Positions 17,224 to 25,121 of a stretch of 64,000 nucleotides of DNA are shown here, in pieces (within the stretch, counting starts at the first letter, position 1; every line of letters begins with the position of its first letter). The translations under genes and the position numbers were made by a program. The notes under the pieces were generated by a model that worked only from the letters and a program-made list of their open reading frames with translations, had not been told where the DNA came from and searched no databases. The stretch comes from Bacilli bacterium (GTDB lineage: Bacteria > Bacillota_I > Bacilli_A > RF39 > UBA660), in assembly GCA_017436345.1 (NCBI GenBank), contig JAFSDH010000004.1, positions 128,661 through 192,660 on the forward strand, given 5' to 3'.

Positions 17224-17679
17224 ATGAGAGAAATGAATATTGTGTCTGGATTAGTTGCAACCGACACAAGAAAAAACATTAAAATAAGATTTAATGAATA
17301 TGCAATTAAAAAATATGGGTGTAATGAAACAACATTAAATAAATTTTATAATAAATATGATAAAGCAGTTGAATTTTACCAAGAAAAACAACGAAAAAGA
17401 AATAATAGATTTTGTTACTTGCTAAGTTTTAGTAATATGGTTTTTCTTCCATCTCTTGGATGTTTACTTTTACAAACAGCAGATCCTACTGCAATGGCGA
17501 CTTTATCAGGTATTTCATTAGGAACAATGGCTATATCAATAGTAAAACTATTTACAAATTCTGAAGAACCATATCACCTTAATAGAAAAAATCCATATAT
17601 TGAAAAAGGAACAATATATTATGATATGGCAAAAGACTATACAGAGTTTAAAGAACAAGTATTAAAGAAAGTTAGATAA
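17224..17679 (+). CDS. Hypothetical membrane protein, 151 aa
   Basis: Not a family I recognise. The N-terminal ~55 residues hold a motif KIRFNEYAIKKYGC that recurs in the decayed copy at 41837-42164. Two hydrophobic stretches (about 62-80 and 88-108) suggest a membrane hairpin, and the C-terminal ~40 residues (YHLNRKNPYIEKGTIYYD) are again soluble. Start ATG follows AGGGGGG. A strong consensus promoter and its own terminator make it a monocistronic, probably well-expressed gene. Two or more copies per genome suggest a lineage-specific family. Confidence 0.75.
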   Translation: MREMNIVSGLVATDTRKNIKIRFNEYAIKKYGCNETTLNKFYNKYDKAVEFYQEKQRKRNNRFCYLLSFSNMVFLPSLGCLLLQTADPTAMATLSGISLGTMAISIVKLFTNSEEPYHLNRKNPYIEKGTIYYDMAKDYTEFKEQVLKKVR

Positions 17680-17692
17680 ACTTTCTTTTTTT
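17664..17692 (+). terminator. Terminator folded over the stop codon of the 17224 gene
   Basis: AAAGAAAGTT pairs with AACTTTCTTT around AGATA and is followed by T residues. Confidence 0.85.
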
Positions 17693-17716
17693 ATTAATAA
17701 TTTATATAATTTTTTA

Positions 17717-17746
17717 TTGTTTTTTAAAATATTTCCATTATATAAT
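17717..17746 (+). promoter_or_regulatory. Probable promoter of the ClpX-like gene
   Basis: TTGTTT (17717-17722), 18 bp, TATAAT (17741-17746). Confidence 0.55.
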
Positions 17747-17783
17747 AAGAATACGTACAAAAATCATGCGTGGGGGGATATAT

Positions 17784-19505
17784 ATGGAAAATAAAAAGAC
17801 ATGGTACACAGTTTTATATGAAGCAACATATCCAGATAGTGGAGTAATTTCATATAAACCTTTAAAAGTAATAAAAGGATATTATGATGTTGATAATGAA
17901 ATCTTTATTGATGATGAAACACAACAAGAACATTTATGTGTTAATATGACTATTCCAACTTTTGGAACTGATCAAGATAATATCGTAACTGCATTAGGAA
18001 ATGAAATTGTTGAATATCCTTTAGGACAAGAAACTTTTTTCTCATTCCCAATTGAAGAAGATAAGTTATTAGACTATTGTGCAAATGAATCTTTTGCTGG
18101 AATTGATCCAATGGAAGTTTATGAAAGAGAAGTAAGAAGTTATTATTTATACTCCGTTTATGATGAAAAATGTGATGATAACATTTTCTATTTAGCAGAT
18201 AAATTAGAAGATCATACAACTTATAATATTGATGTAAGTTTAGATATTGTTGATGCAGTTAATGATGCTCAAGCAGTAAATTCTAATCAAAATTTACTAA
18301 TGATAGTAGCTGGTGGTTTACAAGAAATGTTACAAAGTGGTGAACTAGAATTAGATGTTCCAATGGAACAAACAAAAGGAGCACCAAAGTCTGCCGCTGA
18401 CTCTGTTTTAACACCAATCATTCATGATTTTGATCCAGATGAATTAGAGGATAATATTAAAGCTGAAGTAATAGGACAAGATCATGTTGTTAATGCAGTA
18501 GTATCTACTTTATATAGAAATAAAAGATATCATGAACACGATGGATTAAAATCAAATATTGCTATTTTTGGTCCAAGTGGATGTGGTAAAACAGAAATAA
18601 TTCGTTCTGTTTCAAGACATTTGGATATCCCAATGACAGTATTTGATGCAACAAGTGCAACTGCATCAGGTTTTGTTGGAACATCTGTAACACAATGTAT
18701 TAAGGATCTAATTCAAACTTGTAATGGTGATATAGCAAAAGCAGAACATGGTATTATTGTTATTGATGAATTTGATAAATTAGCTCAACAAGGTGGCGGA
18801 GAATCAGTAAACAAAGGTGATGTTCAAAATGAACTTTTCAAAATGCTTGAAGGTGATGAAATAACAATTGCTGCTGATAGTTATAAAGAACAATCATTTA
18901 GATTTAATCCTAAAAATATAACATTTATTTGTATTGGTTCAGGTCAAGCCTTAATTGATAGTAAAAAAGAAGATGGTCCAAAAAGACCAATTGGATTTAG
19001 AGCGTATACAGAAGAAACTAAAAAAGAAGAAAAGAAAGAAGATAAAGAAATTATTCTTGAGCCAGCCGATTTAATTAAATTTGGTATTAAACCAGAATTA
19101 TTAAGAAGATTATCAGTTATTAAAGTTGTTAACCAATTAGGAAAAGATGACTTAGTTAATATTTTAACAAACTCAAGAATATCTAATTTAAAAATATATG
19201 AAAAAGCCTTACAAGATGTAGACCATGTAAGACTTGTATATAGCAAAAACATTTTAGAAACAATTGTTGATAAGTCAACGAAAGAAAAAGCAGGAGCAAG
19301 TGGTTTAAAAAGAGTAGTAGATGACATGTTCCAAACAGCTGTAAGAAAAGTTCGTTTACTTGAAGGAGCTCCAGGAGAATTAGTATTATCAAAAGATACT
19401 ATTGAAGATTCTACTAAGTTCAAACTATATCGTGTAGATGGACAAAATAAAGTACAAGTATATCCACCAAAAAAAGGTAAGGCAAAAACATTAGGTACTA
19501 AATAA
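17784..19505 (+). CDS. ClpX-like AAA+ ATPase with a non-standard N-terminal domain
   Basis: Start ATG 17784 follows GGGGGG. The 573-aa protein has a C-terminal ClpX-type AAA+ module: EVIGQDHVVNAVV entry, Walker A GPSGCGKT (about 264-271), Walker B IIVIDEFDKL (about 323), an IGF loop in RPIGFRAY (about 402), DLIKFGIKPELLRRLSV, and a sensor-2 AGASGLKRVVDD (about 505). The IGF tripeptide is the ClpP-docking element of ClpX, so it may feed a ClpP-type protease. The first ~220 residues are unlike ClpX: there is no Cys4 zinc finger but an acidic domain of unknown type. It may select different substrates. Downstream queH is only 23 bases away and may be co-transcribed. An additional, standard ClpX may exist elsewhere. 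Confidence 0.83.
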   Translation: MENKKTWYTVLYEATYPDSGVISYKPLKVIKGYYDVDNEIFIDDETQQEHLCVNMTIPTFGTDQDNIVTALGNEIVEYPLGQETFFSFPIEEDKLLDYCANESFAGIDPMEVYEREVRSYYLYSVYDEKCDDNIFYLADKLEDHTTYNIDVSLDIVDAVNDAQAVNSNQNLLMIVAGGLQEMLQSGELELDVPMEQTKGAPKSAADSVLTPIIHDFDPDELEDNIKAEVIGQDHVVNAVVSTLYRNKRYHEHDGLKSNIAIFGPSGCGKTEIIRSVSRHLDIPMTVFDATSATASGFVGTSVTQCIKDLIQTCNGDIAKAEHGIIVIDEFDKLAQQGGGESVNKGDVQNELFKMLEGDEITIAADSYKEQSFRFNPKNITFICIGSGQALIDSKKEDGPKRPIGFRAYTEETKKEEKKEDKEIILEPADLIKFGIKPELLRRLSVIKVVNQLGKDDLVNILTNSRISNLKIYEKALQDVDHVRLVYSKNILETIVDKSTKEKAGASGLKRVVDDMFQTAVRKVRLLEGAPGELVLSKDTIEDSTKFKLYRVDGQNKVQVYPPKKGKAKTLGTK

Positions 19506-19528
19506 GTAAAGAATAAAAGGGTGATAGT

Positions 19529-20158
19529 ATGAATTACCAATTAAAACTAGAAGAAATATTAAAAGAAAACAAGGATAAAACTCCAACATTATTACTACAT
19601 AGTTGTTGTGCTCCTTGTTCTTCTTATGTATTAGAGTATTTAACTAATTTTTTTCAAATAACAATTCTTTTTTATAATCCTAATATTTCCAGTGAAAAAG
19701 AGTATTTAAAAAGATTAAATGAATTAAAAAGATTAGTTAAAGAAATGCCACATTCTAATAAAATAGAAATAGTTGAAGGTCGATATGACAATAAAGAATT
19801 CTTAGAAATATCTAAAGGTCTAGAAGATTTAAAAGAAGGCGGAGAACGTTGTTTTAAATGTTATCGATTAAGACAAGAAGAGGCAGCTAAATACGCTAAA
19901 GAAAATAATTTTGATTACTTTACAACCACATTATCGATATCTCCTCATAAAAATGCTGAAAAACTAAATGAAATAGGCAAAGAACTAAGCGAAATATATC
20001 AAGTTAGTTATTTATACGCTGACTTCAAGAAAAAAGGTGGATATCAAAGAAGTATTGAACTTTCCAAAAAATATGACTTATACCGTCAAGACTTTTGTGG
20101 TTGTATCTATTCAAAAAGAGATAGAGAACTCGAGAAGAAAGAAAAAGAGAAGAATTAA
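19529..20158 (+). CDS. queH: Epoxyqueuosine reductase QueH
   Basis: The 209-aa protein carries the QueH (DUF208) signature Cys set: HSCCAPCSSY near the N-terminus, GGERCFKCYRLR in the middle, and DFCGCIYSKRDRE at the end, with TTLSISPHKN between. QueH carries out the last step of queuosine synthesis in tRNA, reducing epoxyqueuosine with an iron-sulfur cluster, and replaces the cobalamin enzyme QueG. No other que genes are in the window. Ribosome site AAAGGGTG precedes the ATG. Confidence 0.94.
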   Translation: MNYQLKLEEILKENKDKTPTLLLHSCCAPCSSYVLEYLTNFFQITILFYNPNISSEKEYLKRLNELKRLVKEMPHSNKIEIVEGRYDNKEFLEISKGLEDLKEGGERCFKCYRLRQEEAAKYAKENNFDYFTTTLSISPHKNAEKLNEIGKELSEIYQVSYLYADFKKKGGYQRSIELSKKYDLYRQDFCGCIYSKRDRELEKKEKEKN

Positions 20159-20171
20159 TTCTTCTCTTTTT
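20142..20171 (+). terminator. Intrinsic terminator of queH
   Basis: GAGAAGAATT and AATTCTTCTC form a continuous palindrome flanked by A5 and T5. Confidence 0.85.
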
Positions 20172-20172
20172 A

Positions 20173-20201
20173 TTGTTTGAATAAAGTAAAAATGATATTA
20201 T
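20173..20201 (+). promoter_or_regulatory. Promoter of prepilin-like gene 2
   Basis: TTGTTT (20173-20178), 17 bp ending in TGA, TATTAT (20196-20201). Confidence 0.6.
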
Positions 20202-20227
20202 TTAGATAGAGTAGGAAGTGTAGCATT

Positions 20228-21487
20228 ATGAAAAAAAATAAAAAAGGATTTACACTTATAGAATTACTTGCAGTGATAGTAATTCTAGGACTTTTAATGG
20301 CAATTGCAATACCTGCAGTAACAAGATATATAGTAGATTCAAGAAAGAAAACCCTTACAACAACAATTAGTAATTATTTAGGTGCATTGACTAATGAAGT
20401 TAATGATGCTGAATATAATTTTAGTGATAGTAGTAAAATATATGCAATACCAATTGAATGTATTTCTCTTGAAAAAGGAGGCACTGATCCTTTTGGTGAA
20501 TGGCTTCAATCAGATAATAATTATTGGGCCTATGTATTAGTACAATACGATAACATAAACTATAATTATCGATATGGATTTACTTTTAAAGATAGTGCTG
20601 GTTATGGTATATATCCAACAACTAAAGATAATTTAAAATCAGATGGTAGTCAAATTAAGACAGACTTAGGATTAACAAGACCCGCAAGTAGTTTTGCTAT
20701 TGAATATTTAGAAAAAGATAAATGGATTGGATTTGATATTAAAAATAATACTGAATTGATTGTGCTTGAATCAACAAGTGAAGGTGAAATTGGAGATGGT
20801 ATATCGACTTGTACACTTTGCCAAAAAGGACAAAATTATGAAAGTGTTGAAGAATTTAAAAAAACGAGTATCAAAGCATATGCTATATATTCAAATGATG
20901 ATCAATCTTTAACTTTTGTAAGAACGAGTAAAGAATTAAATATTGGTGAGAAATATTATGGTAAAACAATTACAGCAGTATATACGGGGTTTGAGACAAG
21001 GGGTTATGGAAGTGGAAATACTCCATGGGCAAGTTATGCTGAAAATATTAAAAAAGTTGAAGTAAAAAATAAAATATCACCAAAACAAACAACATGGTGG
21101 TTTTCTGGATTTCATAATTGTGAATATTTAGATGTTGGAAATATAGATACATCTAATACAACAGATATTTCTTATATGTTTTATTTTACAGGGCGATATG
21201 TTCAAAACTTTAAAATAGTAGGATTAGATAAATGGGATGTATCTAAAGTAACAACAACTGATAATATGTTTAGACAATCAGGTATGTCATCTAAAACTTG
21301 GGATATAGGAAACATATCAGGATGGAATACAAGTAACGTTACAAACATGAGATATATGTTTTTTCAAACTGCAACAGGTGCAAACTATACTTTGGATTTA
21401 AGAGGTTGGGATGTATCTAAAGTAACAAATTACGATAGTTTTAATACTTTGATTACAAATAAAGTTTTAGCCCCAAATTTTAATTAA
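20228..21487 (+). CDS. Prepilin-like surface protein with C-terminal DUF285/BspA-type repeats
   Basis: The N-terminus KKGFTLIELLAVIVILGLLM is a class III prepilin signal. Residues ~1-215 are clearly homologous to the protein at 10152 (shared ECISLEKGGTDPFGEWLQ and GFTFKD-AGYG). The C-terminal ~170 residues instead carry DUF285-type (BspA-like) repeats: WDVSKVTTTDNMF, WNTSNVTNMRYMF and WDVSKVTNYDSF. Such repeats are common in surface adhesins of gut and oral bacteria. At 419 aa it probably acts as a minor or adhesive pilin-like protein. Single gene between strong terminators. No pilus machinery is visible here. Confidence 0.86.
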   Translation: MKKNKKGFTLIELLAVIVILGLLMAIAIPAVTRYIVDSRKKTLTTTISNYLGALTNEVNDAEYNFSDSSKIYAIPIECISLEKGGTDPFGEWLQSDNNYWAYVLVQYDNINYNYRYGFTFKDSAGYGIYPTTKDNLKSDGSQIKTDLGLTRPASSFAIEYLEKDKWIGFDIKNNTELIVLESTSEGEIGDGISTCTLCQKGQNYESVEEFKKTSIKAYAIYSNDDQSLTFVRTSKELNIGEKYYGKTITAVYTGFETRGYGSGNTPWASYAENIKKVEVKNKISPKQTTWWFSGFHNCEYLDVGNIDTSNTTDISYMFYFTGRYVQNFKIVGLDKWDVSKVTTTDNMFRQSGMSSKTWDIGNISGWNTSNVTNMRYMFFQTATGANYTLDLRGWDVSKVTNYDSFNTLITNKVLAPNFN

Positions 21488-21509
21488 GGAGACACTTAGT
21501 CTCTTTTTT
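21488..21509 (+). terminator. Intrinsic terminator of prepilin-like gene 2
   Basis: GAGAC pairs with GTCTC around ACTTA, followed by six T. Confidence 0.75.
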
Positions 21510-21517
21510 GTTATAAT
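21509..21517 (+). promoter_or_regulatory. Extended -10 promoter of the MBL hydrolase gene
   Basis: TGT directly before TATAAT (21512-21517); no good -35. It lies at the end of the previous terminator T tract. Confidence 0.5.
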
Positions 21518-21532
21518 AAAAATGGTGATTAT

Positions 21533-22069
21533 ATGAATATAAAAAGAATTGTAACAGGTTATCTAGAAGAAAATTGTTACATCATAAAAGATGATAAAAA
21601 CAAAGAATGTTTAATTGTAGATCCAGGTGCTGACTTTGATAAGATAAAAAAAGAAATAGGAAATTACAAAGTATTAAAGATAATTCTAACACATAATCAT
21701 TTTGATCATGTTGGAGCGTTAGATGAACTATTAAAAGAATATAAAATTGATGTTTTAAAAAAAGATAATTTAGAAGAAAAAGAATATAATTATAATAACT
21801 TTACTTTTAAAGTTATATTTACTCCTGGTCATACTAATGATTCTGTGACTTATTACTTTGAAAAAGAAAAAACAATGTTTACTGGGGATTTTTTATTTCA
21901 AGGAACTATTGGAAGAACTGATCTACCAACAGGTAATATTAAAGAAATGCTAGAAAGTCTAAATAAAATTAAAACATATTCTAATGATATAAAAATATAT
22001 CCAGGTCATGGTAATATGTCAACCTTAGAATTAGAATTTCAAAATAATCCATATTTTATTAACTTATAA
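21533..22069 (+). CDS. Metallo-beta-lactamase fold hydrolase (glyoxalase II-like)
   Basis: The 178-aa cytoplasmic protein has the metal-binding THNHFDHVG motif (HxHxDH), a later His in FTPGHTNDS, the bridging Asp in FTGDFLFQGTIGRTDLP and the last His in YPGHG. This order and size match the small hydroxyacylglutathione-hydrolase-like (YqgX/YcbL) group. Substrate in vivo is uncertain: a thioester such as S-lactoyl-bacillithiol is possible. Start ATG follows GGTGAT. Confidence 0.9.
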   Translation: MNIKRIVTGYLEENCYIIKDDKNKECLIVDPGADFDKIKKEIGNYKVLKIILTHNHFDHVGALDELLKEYKIDVLKKDNLEEKEYNYNNFTFKVIFTPGHTNDSVTYYFEKEKTMFTGDFLFQGTIGRTDLPTGNIKEMLESLNKIKTYSNDIKIYPGHGNMSTLELEFQNNPYFINL

Positions 22070-22078
22070 AAATAAAAA

Positions 22079-22087
22079 TGATATAAT
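22079..22087 (+). promoter_or_regulatory. Extended -10 promoter upstream of two membrane-protein genes
   Basis: TGA directly before TATAAT (22082-22087). Confidence 0.5.
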
Positions 22088-22112
22088 GATTTAGAAAGTA
22101 GAGGTAGTGAAG

Positions 22113-22424
22113 ATGTATGTAGATTTAATCGTAGTAGTAATTTTATTATTAATCGTAATTTTTTGTTTTAGAAGATTTTCAAGTTTTGTATATGCATATG
22201 CAATAATTGATATTTTCTTAAGACTATTACATTTTATTGAAGTTAATGTAAAAGTTCCTGAATTACAAAATTTAATTAATAAATACTTCCCAAATTCAAT
22301 TGAAGCTATTATCACTGGATATACTGGTGGTATTATAGAAACAATTCTATTATGGGGTAATGCAATTATGTATGCTATATTCTTAACTTATATTGTTAGA
22401 ATATTTATACATAAAAAGAAATAG
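22113..22424 (+). CDS. Small membrane protein of unknown function
   Basis: The 103-aa product has an N-terminal membrane helix (VDLIVVVILLLIVIFCF), a second hydrophobic/amphipathic region around 25-45, and a C-terminal helix (about 72-97). The ATG at 22113 is preferred to the GTG at 22107 because GAGG lies 8 bases before it. It is followed by another membrane protein gene 8 bases on and is probably co-transcribed. I do not recognise the family. Confidence 0.7.
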   Translation: MYVDLIVVVILLLIVIFCFRRFSSFVYAYAIIDIFLRLLHFIEVNVKVPELQNLINKYFPNSIEAIITGYTGGIIETILLWGNAIMYAIFLTYIVRIFIHKKK

Positions 22425-22432
22425 GTGTGAAA

Positions 22433-23323
22433 ATGAATTTCAAATATAGTAAAGATGAAAAAATATTAAAAAGAATAAATGAATTAAATAACTTTAGAAA
22501 AATATATTTATCAATTATGATTTTAATAATCATAAATAGCGGATTTGCTGGATTTGTATATAATAAAGATTTTTTTTCAATGTTATCCTTTTTAATTGTA
22601 TTAATATTTTTAAATGCTTTTGTTTATTTTATTACAATCACAAATGTAGTTAGAGAATCGATCGAGAAAGAATTAAAACCTAAATTATTTATTAATATAG
22701 GTATTTGGTTTACTAAACATGATTTTAAAAAAGGTCAAAATCATTATTCAGCTTTATTAGATTTATCTCTTGGTTATATATTAGATGGTAAATTTGAAGA
22801 AGCAGAAAAAATTCTATCTTATCTAGAAAAACAACCATTAAAAAAATATAACAAACAATTCTTTTTATTTAGAAAAATAGAATTATATTTTTATAAGAAA
22901 GATTATAATAAAATAAAAAAACTAGAAAAAGAATTGAAATATGAATTAAAAAAAGTACCTAAATTACAAAGAAAAGAAATGATTGATGAACTTGAAATGA
23001 TTGATGGGATTATTTCTAAAGATACAAATAAACTAAAACAAGTATGTAAAAGACTAGGAGAATCAAATAAAAATATTGATCGAGCTCATTATTTATATAT
23101 AAAAAGTTTATTTTTTGAAGAAGCTGATAATAAATATCAAAAGATGTTGGCATTTGAAGGTGGAAATTTATTCTTTGCTAAAGAAGAATATGAAGATCAA
23201 AATATTACGACTAAAAATAACATGAAACCAAATAAACATAAATGGCCAAAAATAATTCAAATAATAATGCTTTTATTTCAAATATGTTTATTAATTTCTA
23301 GTATTTTAGTGATATTTTTATAA
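22433..23323 (+). CDS. Membrane protein with TPR-like central region, unknown function
   Basis: Start ATG 22433 follows AGGTG. The 296-aa protein has two N-terminal membrane helices (about 26-44 and 49-70), a long Lys/Glu-rich helical middle (about 85-245) whose pattern, such as GYILDGKFEEAEKILSYLEK, resembles TPR repeats, and a C-terminal membrane helix (about 273-295). The helical domain should face the cytoplasm. Its partner is probably the small membrane protein just upstream. No family or pathway can be named. Confidence 0.7.
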   Translation: MNFKYSKDEKILKRINELNNFRKIYLSIMILIIINSGFAGFVYNKDFFSMLSFLIVLIFLNAFVYFITITNVVRESIEKELKPKLFINIGIWFTKHDFKKGQNHYSALLDLSLGYILDGKFEEAEKILSYLEKQPLKKYNKQFFLFRKIELYFYKKDYNKIKKLEKELKYELKKVPKLQRKEMIDELEMIDGIISKDTNKLKQVCKRLGESNKNIDRAHYLYIKSLFFEEADNKYQKMLAFEGGNLFFAKEEYEDQNITTKNNMKPNKHKWPKIIQIIMLLFQICLLISSILVIFL

Positions 23324-23329
23324 AATTCT

Positions 23330-23357
23330 TTGTAAAATAAAAAAAATGTGTTATAAT
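23330..23357 (+). promoter_or_regulatory. Promoter of the rimP-nusA-infB operon
   Basis: TTGTAA (23330-23335), 16 bp ending in TGT, TATAAT (23352-23357). Transcription should start near 23364, immediately before a terminator-like hairpin. Confidence 0.75.
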
Positions 23358-23368
23358 ACAAGTGCATC

Positions 23369-23393
23369 AAGTGGAAGAGAACTTCCACTTTTT
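23369..23393 (+). promoter_or_regulatory. Terminator-like hairpin in the rimP-nusA leader (possible attenuator)
   Basis: AAGTGGAAG pairs perfectly with CTTCCACTT around AGAA and is followed by TTT then TATTATTTT. It lies a few bases after the transcription start and before the rimP ribosome site, so it can act only on this operon. NusA stimulates intrinsic termination and NusA-dependent autoregulation is known in B. subtilis; a similar feedback loop is inferred here. Confidence 0.6.
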
Positions 23394-23418
23394 ATATTAT
23401 TTTGAAAGGGTTGATGAT

Positions 23419-23676
23419 ATGGAAGAAAAATTAAAATCATTAATTGATGAAAAAATTAAACATCTTGATATACATGTTGATTCAGTAAAACTAGAAAAAG
23501 AAGGAAGAGAGACATTCTTAAGAATAGCACTAGATGCTGATTTTATGATTGATTTATCAAAAGTGGTAATGGTAACTCGTATCATAAACCCAATTCTAGA
23601 TAAAGAAGATTTAATTAAAGAAGAATATATGTTAGATGTATATGCTAAATCTAAAGGAGATGTAGAAAGTGAATAG
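23419..23676 (+). CDS. rimP: Ribosome maturation factor RimP, short form (N-terminal domain only)
   Basis: The ATG at 23419 follows GAAAGGG. Earlier in-frame GTG codons fall at the transcription start or in the leader hairpin. The 85-aa product matches the RimP N-terminal domain (VKLEKEGRETFLRIALD, then DLSKVVMVTRIINPILD and EEYMLDVYAK). It ends where the C-terminal SH3-like domain should begin; standard RimP is about 150 aa. The position directly upstream of nusA (8-base overlap) supports the identity. RimP helps 30S assembly. Function without the second domain is uncertain. Confidence 0.8.
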   Translation: MEEKLKSLIDEKIKHLDIHVDSVKLEKEGRETFLRIALDADFMIDLSKVVMVTRIINPILDKEDLIKEEYMLDVYAKSKGDVESE

Positions 23677-24760
23677 TAAAGAATTTATTAAAGCAGTAGA
23701 TTTAATAGTAAAAGAAAAAGGAATTGATAGAGAATTAGTTTTTGAAGCAATGGAACTTGCTTTAGCAACAGCTTACAAAAAGAATTTTGATTCTTTAACA
23801 AATTCTAAAATTATTATCAATAGAGAAACTGGAGATATTAAAGTATTTTCATATTTAACAGTAGTAGAGGATGAAGATCCAAATGATGAAGAATCAGATG
23901 GAATTGACCTAGATTATGAAATTGGTATAACTGAAGCTCGCAAAATTGATAAAACATTAAATATTGGAGATACAATTGATACTGAAATTACACCAAAAGA
24001 CTTTGGACGTGTTGCAACATCAACTGCAAAACAAGTATTAGTTCAAAAAATGCGTGAAGCAGAAAGAAACTCTATTATGGATGAATATGGAGATAAACAA
24101 GATGAATTATTAATTGGTACAGTAGATTTAGAAGATGTTGATAACTATTTCATTAATCTTGGAAGAAGTAATGGTATCTTACCTAAAAAAGAATGTATTC
24201 CAGGAGAAAAAATTGAAATGGGTAAACAAATCAAAGTATACGTTACTAAAGTAGATGGTAGTGGTAAAGGAATGTTTATTCTATTATCAAGAAATCATTA
24301 TGGATTCCTAAAAAGATTGTTTGAACATGAAATTCCAGAAATTAATGATGGATCAGTTCTTTTATATAGTGTAGCTAGAGATGCTGGTAGTCGTAGTAAA
24401 GTAGCTGTTTATTCTGAAAAAACAAACATTGATCCAATTGGAGCATGTATTGGTGAAAGAGGAACAAGAATAGCTAGTATAATTGAAGAAGTAAATGGTG
24501 AAAAAATTGACATTGTTAAATATGACAAAGAACCAGAAATATTTATTGCTAATGCATTACAACCAGCTAAAAACTTACATGTTATTATTACAGATCCTAA
24601 AAAACAAGAATGTATTGTTGTAGCTGACAAAGACAATTTCTCATTAGCTATTGGTAAAAAAGGACAAAATGCTAAGCTTGCTTCAAAATTAACTCATTAT
24701 AAAATTGATATTAAAACAACTGAACAAGCAGCAGAAATGGGAATAAATTTTAAAGATTAA
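23669..24760 (+). CDS. nusA: Transcription termination/antitermination factor NusA
   Basis: The 363-aa protein has the usual order: N-terminal RNA-polymerase-binding domain (about 1-130, with ALATAYKKNF), S1 domain (about 135-200), KH1 (about 205-280, with DPIGACIGERGTRI) and KH2 (about 285-350, with SLAIGKKGQNAKLASKLT). The acidic C-terminal repeats of E. coli NusA are absent, as in other Bacillota. It modulates pausing and termination and works on rRNA antitermination. It starts within the end of rimP. The leader hairpin upstream suggests feedback control. Confidence 0.97.
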   Translation: MNSKEFIKAVDLIVKEKGIDRELVFEAMELALATAYKKNFDSLTNSKIIINRETGDIKVFSYLTVVEDEDPNDEESDGIDLDYEIGITEARKIDKTLNIGDTIDTEITPKDFGRVATSTAKQVLVQKMREAERNSIMDEYGDKQDELLIGTVDLEDVDNYFINLGRSNGILPKKECIPGEKIEMGKQIKVYVTKVDGSGKGMFILLSRNHYGFLKRLFEHEIPEINDGSVLLYSVARDAGSRSKVAVYSEKTNIDPIGACIGERGTRIASIIEEVNGEKIDIVKYDKEPEIFIANALQPAKNLHVIITDPKKQECIVVADKDNFSLAIGKKGQNAKLASKLTHYKIDIKTTEQAAEMGINFKD

Positions 24761-24772
24761 TAGGAGGTTCAA

Positions 24773-25117
24773 ATGGACGCAGTTTTAGAAAGATTACAAG
24801 AAAGACATGGTACTTATGGTGTAGATTGGATGGGGTTTAATTTAAGCCGTAAAAATCCCCTTACTTATCATCATATAAAAAAGAATTGTGAAAAAGGTAA
24901 ACGTACACTAGAAAATGGTGCACCACTTACTAAACAAGCTCATACTTTCTTAAACTGCCTTGAACGAACTAAACCTGATTTATATATTGAATGGAATGAA
25001 CTTTTTAAAGAAATAAATAAAAGTGAAGCCCCACCTACAGAAGAACATAAAGAAAAAATAAAAGTTCTTCGTAAAAAAGGTGAAATAATAGAAAAAAGTT
25101 TTATGAATAGGAAGTGA
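24773..25117 (+). CDS. Small HNH-motif-like protein between nusA and rnpM
   Basis: The 114-aa product has LTYHHIKK (His33/34), TLENGAPL (Asn48) and KQAHTFLN (His57). This H-x13-N-x8-H spacing matches the beta-beta-alpha metal finger of HNH nucleases. The zinc-binding Cys pairs found in many HNH proteins are absent. The C-terminal third is charged and helical. It starts after TAGGAGG and is embedded in the nusA-infB operon, where a small gene of this kind is not standard. It could be an active nuclease or an RNA-binding protein that reuses the fold. Function is unknown; the HNH resemblance is inference from the motif. Confidence 0.7.
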   Translation: MDAVLERLQERHGTYGVDWMGFNLSRKNPLTYHHIKKNCEKGKRTLENGAPLTKQAHTFLNCLERTKPDLYIEWNELFKEINKSEAPPTEEHKEKIKVLRKKGEIIEKSFMNRK

Positions 25118-25121
25118 ATTT

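Noticed and set aside
18944..19540. 198-codon antisense ORF opposite the ClpX-like gene
   Set aside because: It lies wholly opposite a well-supported AAA+ gene, and has no ribosome site, promoter or recognisable domain.
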